A stretch of DNA of 64,000 nt from an uncultured Oscillospiraceae bacterium. Lineage in GTDB: Bacteria; Bacillota; Clostridia; Oscillospirales; Acutalibacteraceae. Below, in pieces: positions 16,842-24,366 of this stretch (its first letter is position 1; every line of letters starts with the position of its first letter). The DNA lies in assembly GCA_900545625.1 (NCBI GenBank), contig UQZS01000003.1:15402-79401 (forward strand), given 5' to 3'. Position numbers and translations under genes: made by a program. Below the pieces are notes generated by a model. That model saw only the letters and a program-made list of their open reading frames with translations. It was not told where the DNA came from and did not search any database.

Positions 16842-18113
16842 TTACGGCACATAGTCGAATTCAAAGTCGTAAATGCTGACGGTGTCGCCCTCCTGGATGC
16901 CCTTTTCCCGCAGGGCATCCAAAATACCGCTGGTTTGCAGGACGGTTTGAAAATACTGCAGGGATTCGTAATCATCCATGTCGGTTTTCAGCAGGATTTT
17001 ATAAAGCCACTCGGCTTCGACGATATACACCCCGTCGCGCACGGTGACGGTAAAGCCGTTTTTCTTATCTTTTTCGAGCAGCTCCATCGGGATCTCCTCA
17101 GGCTCGTAGCGCTTGACAGGCGGAAGCGTGGCGAGCTTTGCCGCCACGGCGTTGATGAGCTCCTGCGTGCCGTAGCGGATGGGCGCGACGATCTCGAAAT
17201 ACGGCAAGCCCTGCTTTTCGACATACGCCTTGAAGCGTTCGCGCTGCTCGTCCTCTGCAAGATCGATCTTGTTGCCTGCGACGATCTGCGGGCATTCGCT
17301 GAGCTCGGGATTGAATTTGCGCAGTTCTTCGTTGATCTTCTCAAAATCCTCGATCGGATCGCGCCCCTCGCTGCCTGCGACATCCACCAAATGCACAAGC
17401 ATCCGGCAGCGCTCCACATGGCGCAGAAACGCATGCCCGAGCCCCACGCCCTCGGCGGCACCTTCGATAAGGCCGGGGATGTCCGCCATAACAAAGCTCT
17501 GCCCCTCGCCCATGCGCACCACGCCGAGCACAGGGGTAATCGTTGTAAAATGATAGTCGCCGATGATGGGCTTGGCTTCGCTTACAACGGAAAGCAGCGA
17601 AGATTTGCCGACATTCGGAAAGCCCAAAAGCCCCACGTCGGCAATCAGTTTCAGTTCCAAAGAGACCTCCCACGCTTCGCCCGGCGCGCCGCTTTTCGCA
17701 AAGCGCGGGGTCTGGCGCGTGGGCGTGGCAAAATGGCGGTTGCCAAATCCCCCTTTGCCGCCCTTTGCGGCGATGAACGGTTCGTCCGTGGACATATCGG
17801 CAAGCACCGCGCCGCTTTGCACCTCGCGGATGACCGTGCCGCGCGGGACGCGGATGACCAGATCCTGCCCCTTTTTGCCGTTGCAGTGCGCGCCGCGCCC
17901 GTTCTGCCCGTTTTCCGCCGTATATTTGCGCTTATAGCGGAAGTCCGCAAGCGTGGAAAGGCTGTCATCCGCGACGAACACGATGTTGCCGCCGCGCCCG
18001 CCGTCGCCGCCGTCGGGGCCGCCGGATGCCACATATTTTTCACGGTGGAACGCAACCGCGCCGTCGCCGCCGTCGCCCGCTTTGATTTTGATTTTTGCAA
18101 TATCTACAAACAT
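16842..18113 (-). CDS. obgE: GTPase Obg/CgtA
   Basis: A 423-residue essential GTPase for 50S ribosome maturation, linked to stress and sporulation. The Gly-rich Obg fold (about 1-158) is followed by the G domain with GFPNVGKSS (G1), TPVLG (G2), DIPGLIEGA (G3) and NKIDLAE (G4). A C-terminal OCT domain (about 350-423) is present, as in Gram-positive Obg. ATG 18113 is chosen over an upstream in-frame ATG because AGGAAAG lies 5 bases before it. It has an extended -10 promoter at 18158-18186. Confidence 0.96.
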   Translation of the reverse strand: MFVDIAKIKIKAGDGGDGAVAFHREKYVASGGPDGGDGGRGGNIVFVADDSLSTLADFRYKRKYTAENGQNGRGAHCNGKKGQDLVIRVPRGTVIREVQSGAVLADMSTDEPFIAAKGGKGGFGNRHFATPTRQTPRFAKSGAPGEAWEVSLELKLIADVGLLGFPNVGKSSLLSVVSEAKPIIGDYHFTTITPVLGVVRMGEGQSFVMADIPGLIEGAAEGVGLGHAFLRHVERCRMLVHLVDVAGSEGRDPIEDFEKINEELRKFNPELSECPQIVAGNKIDLAEDEQRERFKAYVEKQGLPYFEIVAPIRYGTQELINAVAAKLATLPPVKRYEPEEIPMELLEKDKKNGFTVTVRDGVYIVEAEWLYKILLKTDMDDYESLQYFQTVLQTSGILDALREKGIQEGDTVSIYDFEFDYVP

Positions 18114-18157
18114 AGTTTCTTTCCTCATGCTGCCTTCGATGCGAATGAATCGTTGTT

Positions 18158-18186
18158 ATTATAGCAAAATCCGCCGAAAAGATAAA
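18158..18186 (-). promoter_or_regulatory. Promoter of obgE
   Basis: On the minus strand: TTTATC, 17 bases, TATAAT with extended -10 TGC. Confidence 0.65.
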
Positions 18187-18254
18187 TAGACGAACGGGAA
18201 AAAAGCAAAAAATTCTGCTTTTCTGTTTGGTTTGCACAAATTGTGTTTTCTATA

Positions 18255-18283
18255 TTGACTCACACTATATCTTGTGGTAATAT
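18255..18283 (+). promoter_or_regulatory. Promoter with NrdR-box-like sequence in its spacer
   Basis: TTGACT, 17 bases, TAATAT. The spacer 18262-18277 reads ACACTATATCTTGTGG, matching 14 of 16 positions of the NrdR box (ACACWATATATWGTGT). No nrd gene is in the window. This lies in the 332-base gap 18114-18445, which also contains the obgE promoter, a terminator, a second plus-strand promoter and a LexA-like site. Confidence 0.45.
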
Positions 18284-18320
18284 ACTCTTGAAAAGGGAAT
18301 TTTTTCTAAAATGTTTTTTC

Positions 18321-18343
18321 AAAGTCCATTTTTTGGGACTTTT
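18321..18343 (+). terminator. Terminator-like hairpin between two promoters
   Basis: AAAGTCC, an 8-base loop and GGACTTT followed by more T. It sits downstream of the promoter at 18255 and upstream of the promoter at 18369, so it would end a transcript of about 55-65 bases. Confidence 0.5.
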
Positions 18344-18368
18344 GTGTCAAAAAAATCGAACATTTGTC

Positions 18369-18396
18369 TTGACAAACAAAATAACCCTGCTATAAT
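18369..18396 (+). promoter_or_regulatory. Strong promoter of the small membrane protein gene
   Basis: TTGACA, 16 bases, TATAAT, with extended -10 TGC: a near-perfect sigma-A promoter. A half-matching LexA-like sequence (GAACATTTGTCT, 18358-18369) overlaps the -35 region. Confidence 0.8.
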
Positions 18397-18413
18397 AAGG
18401 GTGTAATGAGACA

Positions 18414-18425
18414 GAACAAATGTTC
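18414..18425 (+). promoter_or_regulatory. LexA-like operator
   Basis: GAACAAATGTTC fits GAAC-N4-GTTC, the core of the Gram-positive SOS box, but lacks the outer C and G of the full CGAACRNRYGTTYG. It lies about 18 bases after the -10 element, just ahead of the ribosome site of the downstream gene. Confidence 0.45.
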
Positions 18426-18445
18426 CGAACGGAGGTTTGAGACAG

Positions 18446-18691
18446 ATGACAGCCGCACTTGCAATTCGTTCCGCCCTGGAACTTGCATTTATCCTGTTGC
18501 TGATTTACGGGTTTATCAAAGAAGACAAGCTGATTGCGTTTGAGCAGAAGGTGCGCCGCATCATTTTTGTCAATTACCGCCGCTATAAGCGTAAAAAGCG
18601 GTATGCTAAAATGCAGAAAGAGCGTGCGTTCCGCGTGTATGAGGGCGGCAGACCCAAAAAGTCCTCCGGCGGCAGCGTGCATGTCGCTTGA
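18446..18691 (+). CDS. Small single-pass membrane protein with basic tail
   Basis: An 81-residue protein. One helix (about 9-27) is followed by a strongly basic cytoplasmic segment with many Lys, Arg and Tyr (about 40-62) and a short Ser/Gly-rich end. GGAGG lies 10 bases before ATG 18446; TTG 18437 is an alternative in-frame start that is too close to it. I recognise no family. The strong promoter and the LexA-like box suggest SOS control, which would fit a membrane-acting checkpoint peptide, but this is inference from the operator alone. Confidence 0.7.
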   Translation: MTAALAIRSALELAFILLLIYGFIKEDKLIAFEQKVRRIIFVNYRRYKRKKRYAKMQKERAFRVYEGGRPKKSSGGSVHVA

Positions 18692-18734
18692 TCTTATCGC
18701 CTACTTCTTTCTTTCCTTTCTTTTTTCACACAAC

Positions 18735-18779
18735 ATCGACGGCGGGGCGAACTGTTCAACAGTCCGCCCCGCCGTCGAT
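18735..18779 (+). terminator. Long GC-rich hairpin after the small membrane protein gene
   Basis: A 15-bp perfect outer stem (ATCGACGGCGGGGCG and its complement) with additional pairing inside. It has no good T tail, so it may also act as an RNA-stabilising or leader structure for the next gene, whose start is only 17 bases away. Confidence 0.55.
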
Positions 18780-18795
18780 TTACACGGAGACGCAT

Positions 18796-19557
18796 ATGGA
18801 AAATTGGTTTACAACAGACCGTATAGACGCGGACACGTTTGCGATCAGCGAATACCGCCATTGGGAGGAAACGCACTGCTATCTGTTAAACGGCACGAAA
18901 CGGAGTTTGCTCATTGACACGGGGCTCGGCATCTGCGACATCCGCGATGCCGTAACGCCCTTAACGGTTCAGCCGGTCACCGCCGTCGCCACCCACATCC
19001 ACTGGGACCACATCGGCGGGCATCGGTATTATCCCGATTTCTATGCGCATGCGCTGGAGCTTACCTGGCTGCAGGGCGGCTTTCCGCAGCCCATCGAGAC
19101 CATTCGGGGCTACGTAACGGAGCGCTGCCGCCTGCCGGAGGGCTATGACGTAAATACCTATGTCTTTTTTCAGGGGACACCGACAAAAGTGCTGCACGGC
19201 GGTGAACAGATCGACCTCGGTGATCGGCAGATCACGGTCCTGCACACCCCGGGGCATTCGCCCGGGCACATGTGCTTTTGGGAAGCGGAACGCGGGTATC
19301 TGTTCACGGGGGACCTTGCATACAAGGGCGAGCTGACCGCATATTTTCCCTCCACTGACCCACAGGCATATCTGCGCTCGCTCGAAACGGCAGCAGCCCT
19401 GCCCGCAAAAAGAGTATTTCCCGCACACCACGACTTAAGCATACGGCCGGAGAGCCTTGTGCGCATGCGGGACGCGTTTCGCGACCTTGCGCGGCACGGG
19501 AAGCTCGCGCACGGCAGCGGAAAATTCGACTACGGCGATTGGTCGGTTCGGCTGTAA
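18796..19557 (+). CDS. MBL-fold metallohydrolase
   Basis: A 253-residue metallo-beta-lactamase-fold hydrolase. The metal motif THIHWDHIGGH (about 69-79, HxHxDH) is present, then HTPGHSPGHM (about 153-162), FTGDLAYKGE (about 173-182) and a C-terminal PAHHD (about 215), giving the full two-metal ligand set. The group includes glyoxalase II-like and quorum-quenching hydrolases, so the substrate is unknown. ATG 18796 has CGGAGA upstream. The frame is open further left, but that part lies inside the GC-rich hairpin. Confidence 0.85.
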   Translation: MENWFTTDRIDADTFAISEYRHWEETHCYLLNGTKRSLLIDTGLGICDIRDAVTPLTVQPVTAVATHIHWDHIGGHRYYPDFYAHALELTWLQGGFPQPIETIRGYVTERCRLPEGYDVNTYVFFQGTPTKVLHGGEQIDLGDRQITVLHTPGHSPGHMCFWEAERGYLFTGDLAYKGELTAYFPSTDPQAYLRSLETAAALPAKRVFPAHHDLSIRPESLVRMRDAFRDLARHGKLAHGSGKFDYGDWSVRL

Positions 19558-19576
19558 AGCGCATCCAAAAACAAAC

Positions 19577-19610
19577 AAGCGGTATGCCTCTTCGGAAGCA
19601 TACCGCTTTT
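19577..19610. terminator. Bidirectional terminator
   Basis: An 11-bp perfect stem AAGCGGTATGC with its complement and TTTT, between the convergent MBL and radical SAM genes. Confidence 0.85.
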
Positions 19611-19635
19611 CTGTAAATTGTTTCACCGTATTCCG

Positions 19636-20244
19636 TTATCCGGCAGTGTATGCGCGCACACGCAGCGGGATCCCCATTTCGTCCGCGCGTTTTTGGCAGG
19701 CGGCAATGTCCTCTTTTGAAATTACATCCACCACCGTAAATTTGACATTTACACCGGTTTCTTTACATTCGCGGGCAAATTTCAAAATTGCCTCGAACGA
19801 AACATTCCCGAACGAGGGTGCGCAAAGGTCATCGTATTTTTCGGCGGTCGGGGCGTTGAGTGAAACAGAGACCGTATCAAAATATTTGCAGATCTCCTTC
19901 GCGGTCGGCTTTTTATTGATAAGATCGGAAAGCCCGTTGGTATTCAAGCGCAGCTTTAAGCCCTTTTCCTTTAAGTACGCCGCTGTTTTCAGCAGGTTTT
20001 CGTAGGCGCAGGTCGGCTCGCCGTAGCCGCAGAACACGACCTCCTGCGTGTAGCCCGTAAAATCCCACGCGTCGATTGCAGCTTTGATCTCTTCAAAGGT
20101 CGGTGAATGTGCCTCGAACCACAGCGTCTGCGCCTCGCCTACGGCGTCGCCGTTTTGCCGGATGCAGAATTTGCAGCGGCACGGACAGGCGTTGGTAAGG
20201 TTCAGATAAACCTTGTTCGCATACGTATACACAATATCCGTCAT
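19636..20244 (-). CDS. TatD-associated radical SAM protein
   Basis: A 202-residue radical SAM protein of the short type usually encoded beside or fused to TatD nucleases. The motif ACPCRCKFCIR (about 19-29) gives C-x3-C-x2-C, followed by FCGYGEPT (about 70-77), LRLNTNG and VSVSLNAP. The reaction is unknown. No tatD gene is in the window. It starts 13 bases after the ECF S-component gene, so it is probably cotranscribed with the vitamin B6 salvage genes. Confidence 0.8.
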   Translation of the reverse strand: MTDIVYTYANKVYLNLTNACPCRCKFCIRQNGDAVGEAQTLWFEAHSPTFEEIKAAIDAWDFTGYTQEVVFCGYGEPTCAYENLLKTAAYLKEKGLKLRLNTNGLSDLINKKPTAKEICKYFDTVSVSLNAPTAEKYDDLCAPSFGNVSFEAILKFARECKETGVNVKFTVVDVISKEDIAACQKRADEMGIPLRVRAYTAG

Positions 20245-20257
20245 ATAAACATCTCCC

Positions 20258-20800
20258 TTAGAAATTTCGATAGATCCTTTTCTTTATGTCTGCTTTGTCC
20301 AGCGCCGCGGCGGCGGCATAATAGACCGCCGCGCTGCCGACCGCCTGCACGATGCTGAACGGTACCGAGGTGAGCGCCGAGGGAAAGCTGTACAAAAGCC
20401 CTTCCGTGAAAAAATACCCGAACACCGTAATAAGCCCCGAAACGAGCGGCATGAACGCCGTCGTTTTATTGAGCAGCCGTGTCGGCGGATGCTTGCGGTG
20501 AAAATACACAAGCGCAAACGGCAGGGTGTTGCACGCTTTGATGATCGCGGTAAACGGCGCCCAAACCGCGCTGCCTGCAAGCACGTCCGCGACCGCACCG
20601 CCCACGGCGGCGGCGGCAGCGGCATACGGCAGCGGCAGGATGCACGAGGCAAGGTAGATCATACTGTCGCCGAAGTGCAGATAGCCGTTGTTGATGCCTG
20701 TGTTGAACCTGATGTACGCGGTCATCACAACGATGAGCGCCGCGAAAAGCGCGCTTAAAATCAAATTGTATAACGCCCTTGGCGTTTGCTTTTTGCTCAT
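20258..20800 (-). CDS. ECF transporter S component, probable vitamin B6 precursor uptake
   Basis: A 180-residue membrane protein with about six hydrophobic helices and short charged termini. It resembles the small S components (TIGR04002-like) that bind a vitamin and dock to a shared EcfAA'T module. The segment GYLHFGDSMIYLA (about 40-52) is typical of substrate-binding S subunits. Its ATG (20800) overlaps the stop of the pyridoxal/pyridoxamine kinase gene by 4 bases, and a MocR regulator lies next door, so pyridoxine or pyridoxal is the most likely cargo. The substrate is inferred from context alone. Confidence 0.8.
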   Translation of the reverse strand: MSKKQTPRALYNLILSALFAALIVVMTAYIRFNTGINNGYLHFGDSMIYLASCILPLPYAAAAAAVGGAVADVLAGSAVWAPFTAIIKACNTLPFALVYFHRKHPPTRLLNKTTAFMPLVSGLITVFGYFFTEGLLYSFPSALTSVPFSIVQAVGSAAVYYAAAAALDKADIKKRIYRNF

Positions 20801-21627
20801 AGCAGCATCTCCAAGTGGTTTTGAAAATTCACGCCGTCGTTGCGGTCCGTGCCCGCGCGATAGCTTTCCTCGATAGAGACTTCCAAAAAGCGAACCGCTT
20901 TGCGCACGGCCGTTTCGGCATCCGTCCCGCGCACAAGCTCGCCCGTGAGCACGGCGGAAAACAGATCGCCTGTACCCGAGTAGCTGCCGCCGAAGCGTTT
21001 GCCCGTGATGACGGTTTCTCCCTGACGCGTGACCAGCAAGCAAGAGATCCTATCCCCACAGCGAATTCCTGTGACTGCGACGGTGTGCAAAACATCGGAC
21101 AGCAGCGACTTTGCAAGCGCCGCCGCTTCGGGAAAGCCCTTCCCCTGCGCACAAGCAGCCGAAAGGGCTTCGTAATCCGCGCCGCAGAGCAGACAGAGCT
21201 CGGAAAGATTCGGCGTAATGACGTTAGCGCGCTTGGAAAGCCGCGCGACGGCAGCGCAAAGGGCCTCGTCATAGGTATCATACACCCTGCCGTCATCCGC
21301 CATGACGGGGTCACAGATAAACAGCGTACCCGGCGTTTGAAAGGCATCCAAAAACGCTTCGATCCGCTTTGCCTGCGCCTCGCTTGCAAGGTAGCCCGTC
21401 AAAATGCCATCGAAGCGCACGCCGAGCTTCTGCCACTCGGCAAGATAGGCGTCGAGCCGGTCGGTGAAATCATCACAGAAAAAGCTGTCGTAGCCCGTTT
21501 GATTGGATAGGATCGCCGTGGGCAGCGGGCAGCACTCCGTGCCGAGCACGGATAACACCGGAAGCGCCGCCGTGAGCGAACAGCGCCCCAATCCCGAAAG
21601 GTCGTTGACGACTGCGATGCGCTTCAT
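20797..21627 (-). CDS. Pyridoxal/pyridoxamine kinase (PdxY/PdxK-like)
   Basis: A 276-residue ribokinase-fold kinase phosphorylating B6 vitamers to make PLP or PMP. It shows an NDLSGLGRCSL N-terminus, LTGYLAS (about 98-104), the CDPVMADDGRVY signature (about 127-138), TPNLSEL (about 165-171) and the anion-hole GTGDLFSAVL (about 227-236), whose Asp is the catalytic base. ATG 21627 follows AGGTGG. An earlier in-frame start is possible but poorly supported. Its promoter faces that of the pdxR-like gene and overlaps it. Confidence 0.88.
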   Translation of the reverse strand: MKRIAVVNDLSGLGRCSLTAALPVLSVLGTECCPLPTAILSNQTGYDSFFCDDFTDRLDAYLAEWQKLGVRFDGILTGYLASEAQAKRIEAFLDAFQTPGTLFICDPVMADDGRVYDTYDEALCAAVARLSKRANVITPNLSELCLLCGADYEALSAACAQGKGFPEAAALAKSLLSDVLHTVAVTGIRCGDRISCLLVTRQGETVITGKRFGGSYSGTGDLFSAVLTGELVRGTDAETAVRKAVRFLEVSIEESYRAGTDRNDGVNFQNHLEMLL

Positions 21628-21647
21628 GAAACCACCTGCCTTTCCCC

Positions 21648-21700
21648 TTGCATGATTTTCAAATTTTCTATATAATAGAACAAAGCTGTCATTATGGAAA
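21648..21700. promoter_or_regulatory. Face-to-face overlapping promoters of the B6 salvage locus
   Basis: Plus strand: TTGCAT (21648-21653), 17 bases, TATAAT (21671-21676) for the regulator gene. Minus strand: TTTCCA (21695-21700), 17 bases, TATTAT (21672-21677) for the kinase operon. The two -10 elements occupy the same bases, so the promoters should exclude one another, and a regulator bound here can switch both. Confidence 0.6.
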
Positions 21701-21736
21701 TACACAAAAACGATTATTTTTTAGGGGACAGATCGT

Positions 21737-23086
21737 ATGGAAACCAAAGCTGAGTTTTCACCGCTGCTGGATACGGACACGCCGCTGTATATGCAGGTAT
21801 ACAATTATTACAAGTCGCTGATCGTCAGCGGTAAGCTGTTACCCAACGCCAAGCTCCCCTCCCTGCGGCACTGCGCCGAAACGCTCGGTGTCAGCCGCAC
21901 GACGGCAGAGGGCGCCTATTTGCAGCTTTGCGCAGACGGCTACATCCTTTCCAAACCGAAAAGCGGCTACTTCGTGACCGACCTGTATTTTCACGCCCCG
22001 CGCCCGGCACTTGCACCACAGGCGGAAAAGCCCGCCGCGCCGCTGTATGATTTTGCATCGCTTTCCGTAGACCGCGAGAGCTTCGACTTCAACCTGTGGC
22101 GGCGCTATTTAAAAAGCGCGCTGCGGCAGGATGAGCGTCTGCTTTCCTACGGTGAGGTGCAGGGCGAGCGGGATCTGCGCGAAGCACTGGCGCAGTACCT
22201 TGCCGAAAAACGCAACGTCGTCTGCCGTGCGGATTCCATTGTCATTGGCGCGGGTGTGCAGAGTCTATTACACATTTTGTGTGCTGTGCTGCATGACAAA
22301 AAGACCGTTGCGTTTTGCGATCCGGCGTTTTTACAGGGGCGCGCTGTGTTTCAGGATCATGGTTTTACGATTCGCGAGCGTGAGGCGGATGCACAGATCT
22401 TTTACGTCTCGCCGTCCCACATGGATCGTCGCGGCGACGTGATGCCGACCGACGCGCGCATCGCCTTGCTCAAGCGTATTGCGGCACGCGGGACATTGCT
22501 CATTGAAGATGACTATGACAACGAATTTTGCTACTTTGACCGCCCCGCCCCTGCGCTGCAAGGGTTAGACGGCGGGCGGCATGTGGTGTATATCGGAACC
22601 TTTTCCCGCCTGCTGCTGCCCTCTATTCGCATCAGCTTTCTCGTCCTGCCGGATTCCCTTGCGGCACGCTACCGCGAGATCGCACCGCTTTATAACCAAA
22701 CGGCCTCCAAGGCCGAGCAGATCGCCCTTTGCCAATTCATCCGAGACGGGCATTTGGCAGGACAGATTCGGAAAGTTCGAAAGCTTTACACCCAGAAAGC
22801 ACGGCTGTTGGAAACGGCAGTGCGCGAGGCGTTCGGAAAAGCTGCCGATGTACGCCTGCGCGAGACGGGTTTTGTGGTACAGGTGCGCCTGCGCATGCCG
22901 CTTGCCGCAGACGATTTGGAACAGCGGGCGCGCAAAGCAGGCGTTTCACTGCGTGCGGAAAATGACGCAAACGGCGCTTGCACGCTGTTCCTCGCCTGCT
23001 CGGGTGTGCGCGCTTCGGATTTTCCCGACGCGGCTGCACGGATGCGCGCGGTCTGTCTGTTACAGGATACTGAAACGCCCACTTGA
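21737..23086 (+). CDS. MocR/PdxR-type regulator (GntR wHTH fused to aminotransferase fold)
   Basis: A 449-residue regulator. A GntR winged helix lies at about 12-80 (LPSLRHCAETLGVSRTTAEG is the recognition region), then a fold-type I aminotransferase domain (about 100-449). PLP-site features are IVIGAGVQSLLHIL, the loop DDYDNEF (about 257-263) and FSRLLLPSIRIS (about 290-301). In that last motif the lysine that normally forms the aldimine (FSK) is arginine (codon cgc). The protein therefore should not bind PLP covalently in the usual way. The neighbouring kinase and ECF genes suggest a PdxR-like control of vitamin B6 salvage. Confidence 0.88.
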   Translation: METKAEFSPLLDTDTPLYMQVYNYYKSLIVSGKLLPNAKLPSLRHCAETLGVSRTTAEGAYLQLCADGYILSKPKSGYFVTDLYFHAPRPALAPQAEKPAAPLYDFASLSVDRESFDFNLWRRYLKSALRQDERLLSYGEVQGERDLREALAQYLAEKRNVVCRADSIVIGAGVQSLLHILCAVLHDKKTVAFCDPAFLQGRAVFQDHGFTIREREADAQIFYVSPSHMDRRGDVMPTDARIALLKRIAARGTLLIEDDYDNEFCYFDRPAPALQGLDGGRHVVYIGTFSRLLLPSIRISFLVLPDSLAARYREIAPLYNQTASKAEQIALCQFIRDGHLAGQIRKVRKLYTQKARLLETAVREAFGKAADVRLRETGFVVQVRLRMPLAADDLEQRARKAGVSLRAENDANGACTLFLACSGVRASDFPDAAARMRAVCLLQDTETPT

Positions 23087-23214
23087 ATTTGTCTTATTTG
23101 ATACATTTTTGCGGCGTGTCATCGGTTCTATATTCGATATGTAAAAACATACAAATCAGTAAGAAAATACTGATAAACTTTTTGTAAAAAATGATAGATT
23201 TTTAACATTCTTTC

Positions 23215-23223
23215 TGCTATAAT
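23215..23223 (+). promoter_or_regulatory. Extended -10 promoter of the hydrogenase operon
   Basis: TGCTATAAT with an AT-rich upstream region but no clear -35. A leader of about 75 bases follows, containing a small CGCACA...TGTGCG hairpin. Confidence 0.5.
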
Positions 23224-23305
23224 GGATGTGTATACGCGAAAGTTGTGTGGCTGAACGCACAAACTGTGCGCGGCGCGCGGCTTTTGCAAAGGAGGAAAGT
23301 CAAGA

Positions 23306-23803
23306 ATGCTCAAAAAAATCAGTACGATCCCGTTTCGCGGCACACCTGAACAGGCACAGCGGCTGCAAGCGGTGATCGAGACGTGCAAGGATGACAAAAG
23401 CCAGCTGATGCACGTCATGCAGGAGGCGCAGGAGATCTACGGCTATCTGCCCTATGAGGTGCAGGTGATGATCGCCGAGGGGATGGACATCCCGCTGGAG
23501 AAGGTCTACGGCGTTTCCACCTTTTACGCACAGTTCTCCCTGTCGCCCAAAGGCGAGACCAACATTTCGGTGTGCTTGGGCACGGCATGCTATGTCAAAG
23601 GTTCCCAGCAGATCCTCGACAAGCTCTCAGAGCTTTTAGGCATCGGCGCGGGCGAATGCACGCCGGACGGCGCATTTTCGCTGGAGGCGTGCCGCTGCAT
23701 CGGCGCGTGCGGGCTTGCGCCTGTTTTGACCGTCAATGACGAAGTATACGGCAAGATCACCGAGGACGACGTTGCGGGCATCCTTGCCAAATACAGAAGC
23801 TGA
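23306..23803 (+). CDS. NADH-dependent hydrogenase subunit, NuoE-like [2Fe-2S] protein (HndA type)
   Basis: A 165-residue thioredoxin-fold [2Fe-2S] subunit. The cluster ligands appear as CLGTAC (about 90-95, C-x4-C) and CRCIGACG (about 131-138, C-x3-C), with the canonical GVSTFYAQFSL helix before them. In Hnd-type enzymes this subunit joins the NuoF-like flavoprotein and the [FeFe] subunit for NADH/ferredoxin electron bifurcation. ATG 23306 is preceded by AAGGAGG. It is the first of five tightly packed genes. Confidence 0.93.
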   Translation: MLKKISTIPFRGTPEQAQRLQAVIETCKDDKSQLMHVMQEAQEIYGYLPYEVQVMIAEGMDIPLEKVYGVSTFYAQFSLSPKGETNISVCLGTACYVKGSQQILDKLSELLGIGAGECTPDGAFSLEACRCIGACGLAPVLTVNDEVYGKITEDDVAGILAKYRS

Positions 23804-24366
23804 TGCGCGAGCTTTCGCTCAACGTGCTGGACATTGCACAAAATTCCATCACAGCGGGCGCCGCGTGCATCCGCATCGAAGTGCTGGAGGACACGAAAGC
23901 GCACACGCTCGTGCTCGGCATTTACGACGACGGCTGCGGCATGACCGACGAGCAGGTACAGCGCGTGCTCGACCCGTTTTATACGACGCGCACCACGCGC
24001 AAGGTCGGCATGGGCATCCCACTGTTTCGCTTAGCGGCGCAGCAGACGGGCGGCGATCTGGAGATCTCGTCGAAGGTCGGCATCGGCACCTCGGTGCGCG
24101 CGACCTTTCACACGGACAATGTGGACTGTACGCCGCTCGGAGATATGGCGTCCACGCTGTGTACGCTCATCACAATGAACACGGACCGGCAGTTTTTATA
24201 CCGGCACCGCGTGGACGGACGGGAATTTGTGCTGGACACGGCGGAGCTTACCGCGCTTTTAGAGGGCGTACCGCTCTCCGACCCTGCCGTAGCACAGTGG
24301 CTGCGGGATTTCATACGGGAAAATACGGAAAGCCTGTATAAAGGAGAAACATATGAAAACGATTGA
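23803..24366 (+). CDS. GHKL-type ATP-binding protein in the hydrogenase operon
   Basis: A 187-residue soluble protein made almost only of a histidine-kinase-like ATPase domain. The N-box is LNVLDIAQNSI (about 6-16), then the G1 box YDDGCGMTDEQ (about 45-55) and GMGIPLFR (about 70-77). There is no phospho-acceptor histidine domain and no membrane helix. Its ATG shares one base with the TGA of the upstream gene. Stand-alone ATPases of this type recur in clostridial bifurcating hydrogenase operons; their role (maturation, redox regulation or anti-sigma-like control) is not known. Confidence 0.8.
   Translation: MRELSLNVLDIAQNSITAGAACIRIEVLEDTKAHTLVLGIYDDGCGMTDEQVQRVLDPFYTTRTTRKVGMGIPLFRLAAQQTGGDLEISSKVGIGTSVRATFHTDNVDCTPLGDMASTLCTLITMNTDRQFLYRHRVDGREFVLDTAELTALLEGVPLSDPAVAQWLRDFIRENTESLYKGETYEND

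Noticed and set aside
16935-18164. 409-codon plus-strand open frame opposite obgE
   Set aside because: Antisense shadow of a conserved GTPase; composition is unlike real proteins of the window.
23178-23206. Possible Rex operator before the hydrogenase operon
   Set aside because: TTGTAA and TTTTTAACA are present but the spacing and symmetry do not fit TTGTTAA-N4-TTAACAA.
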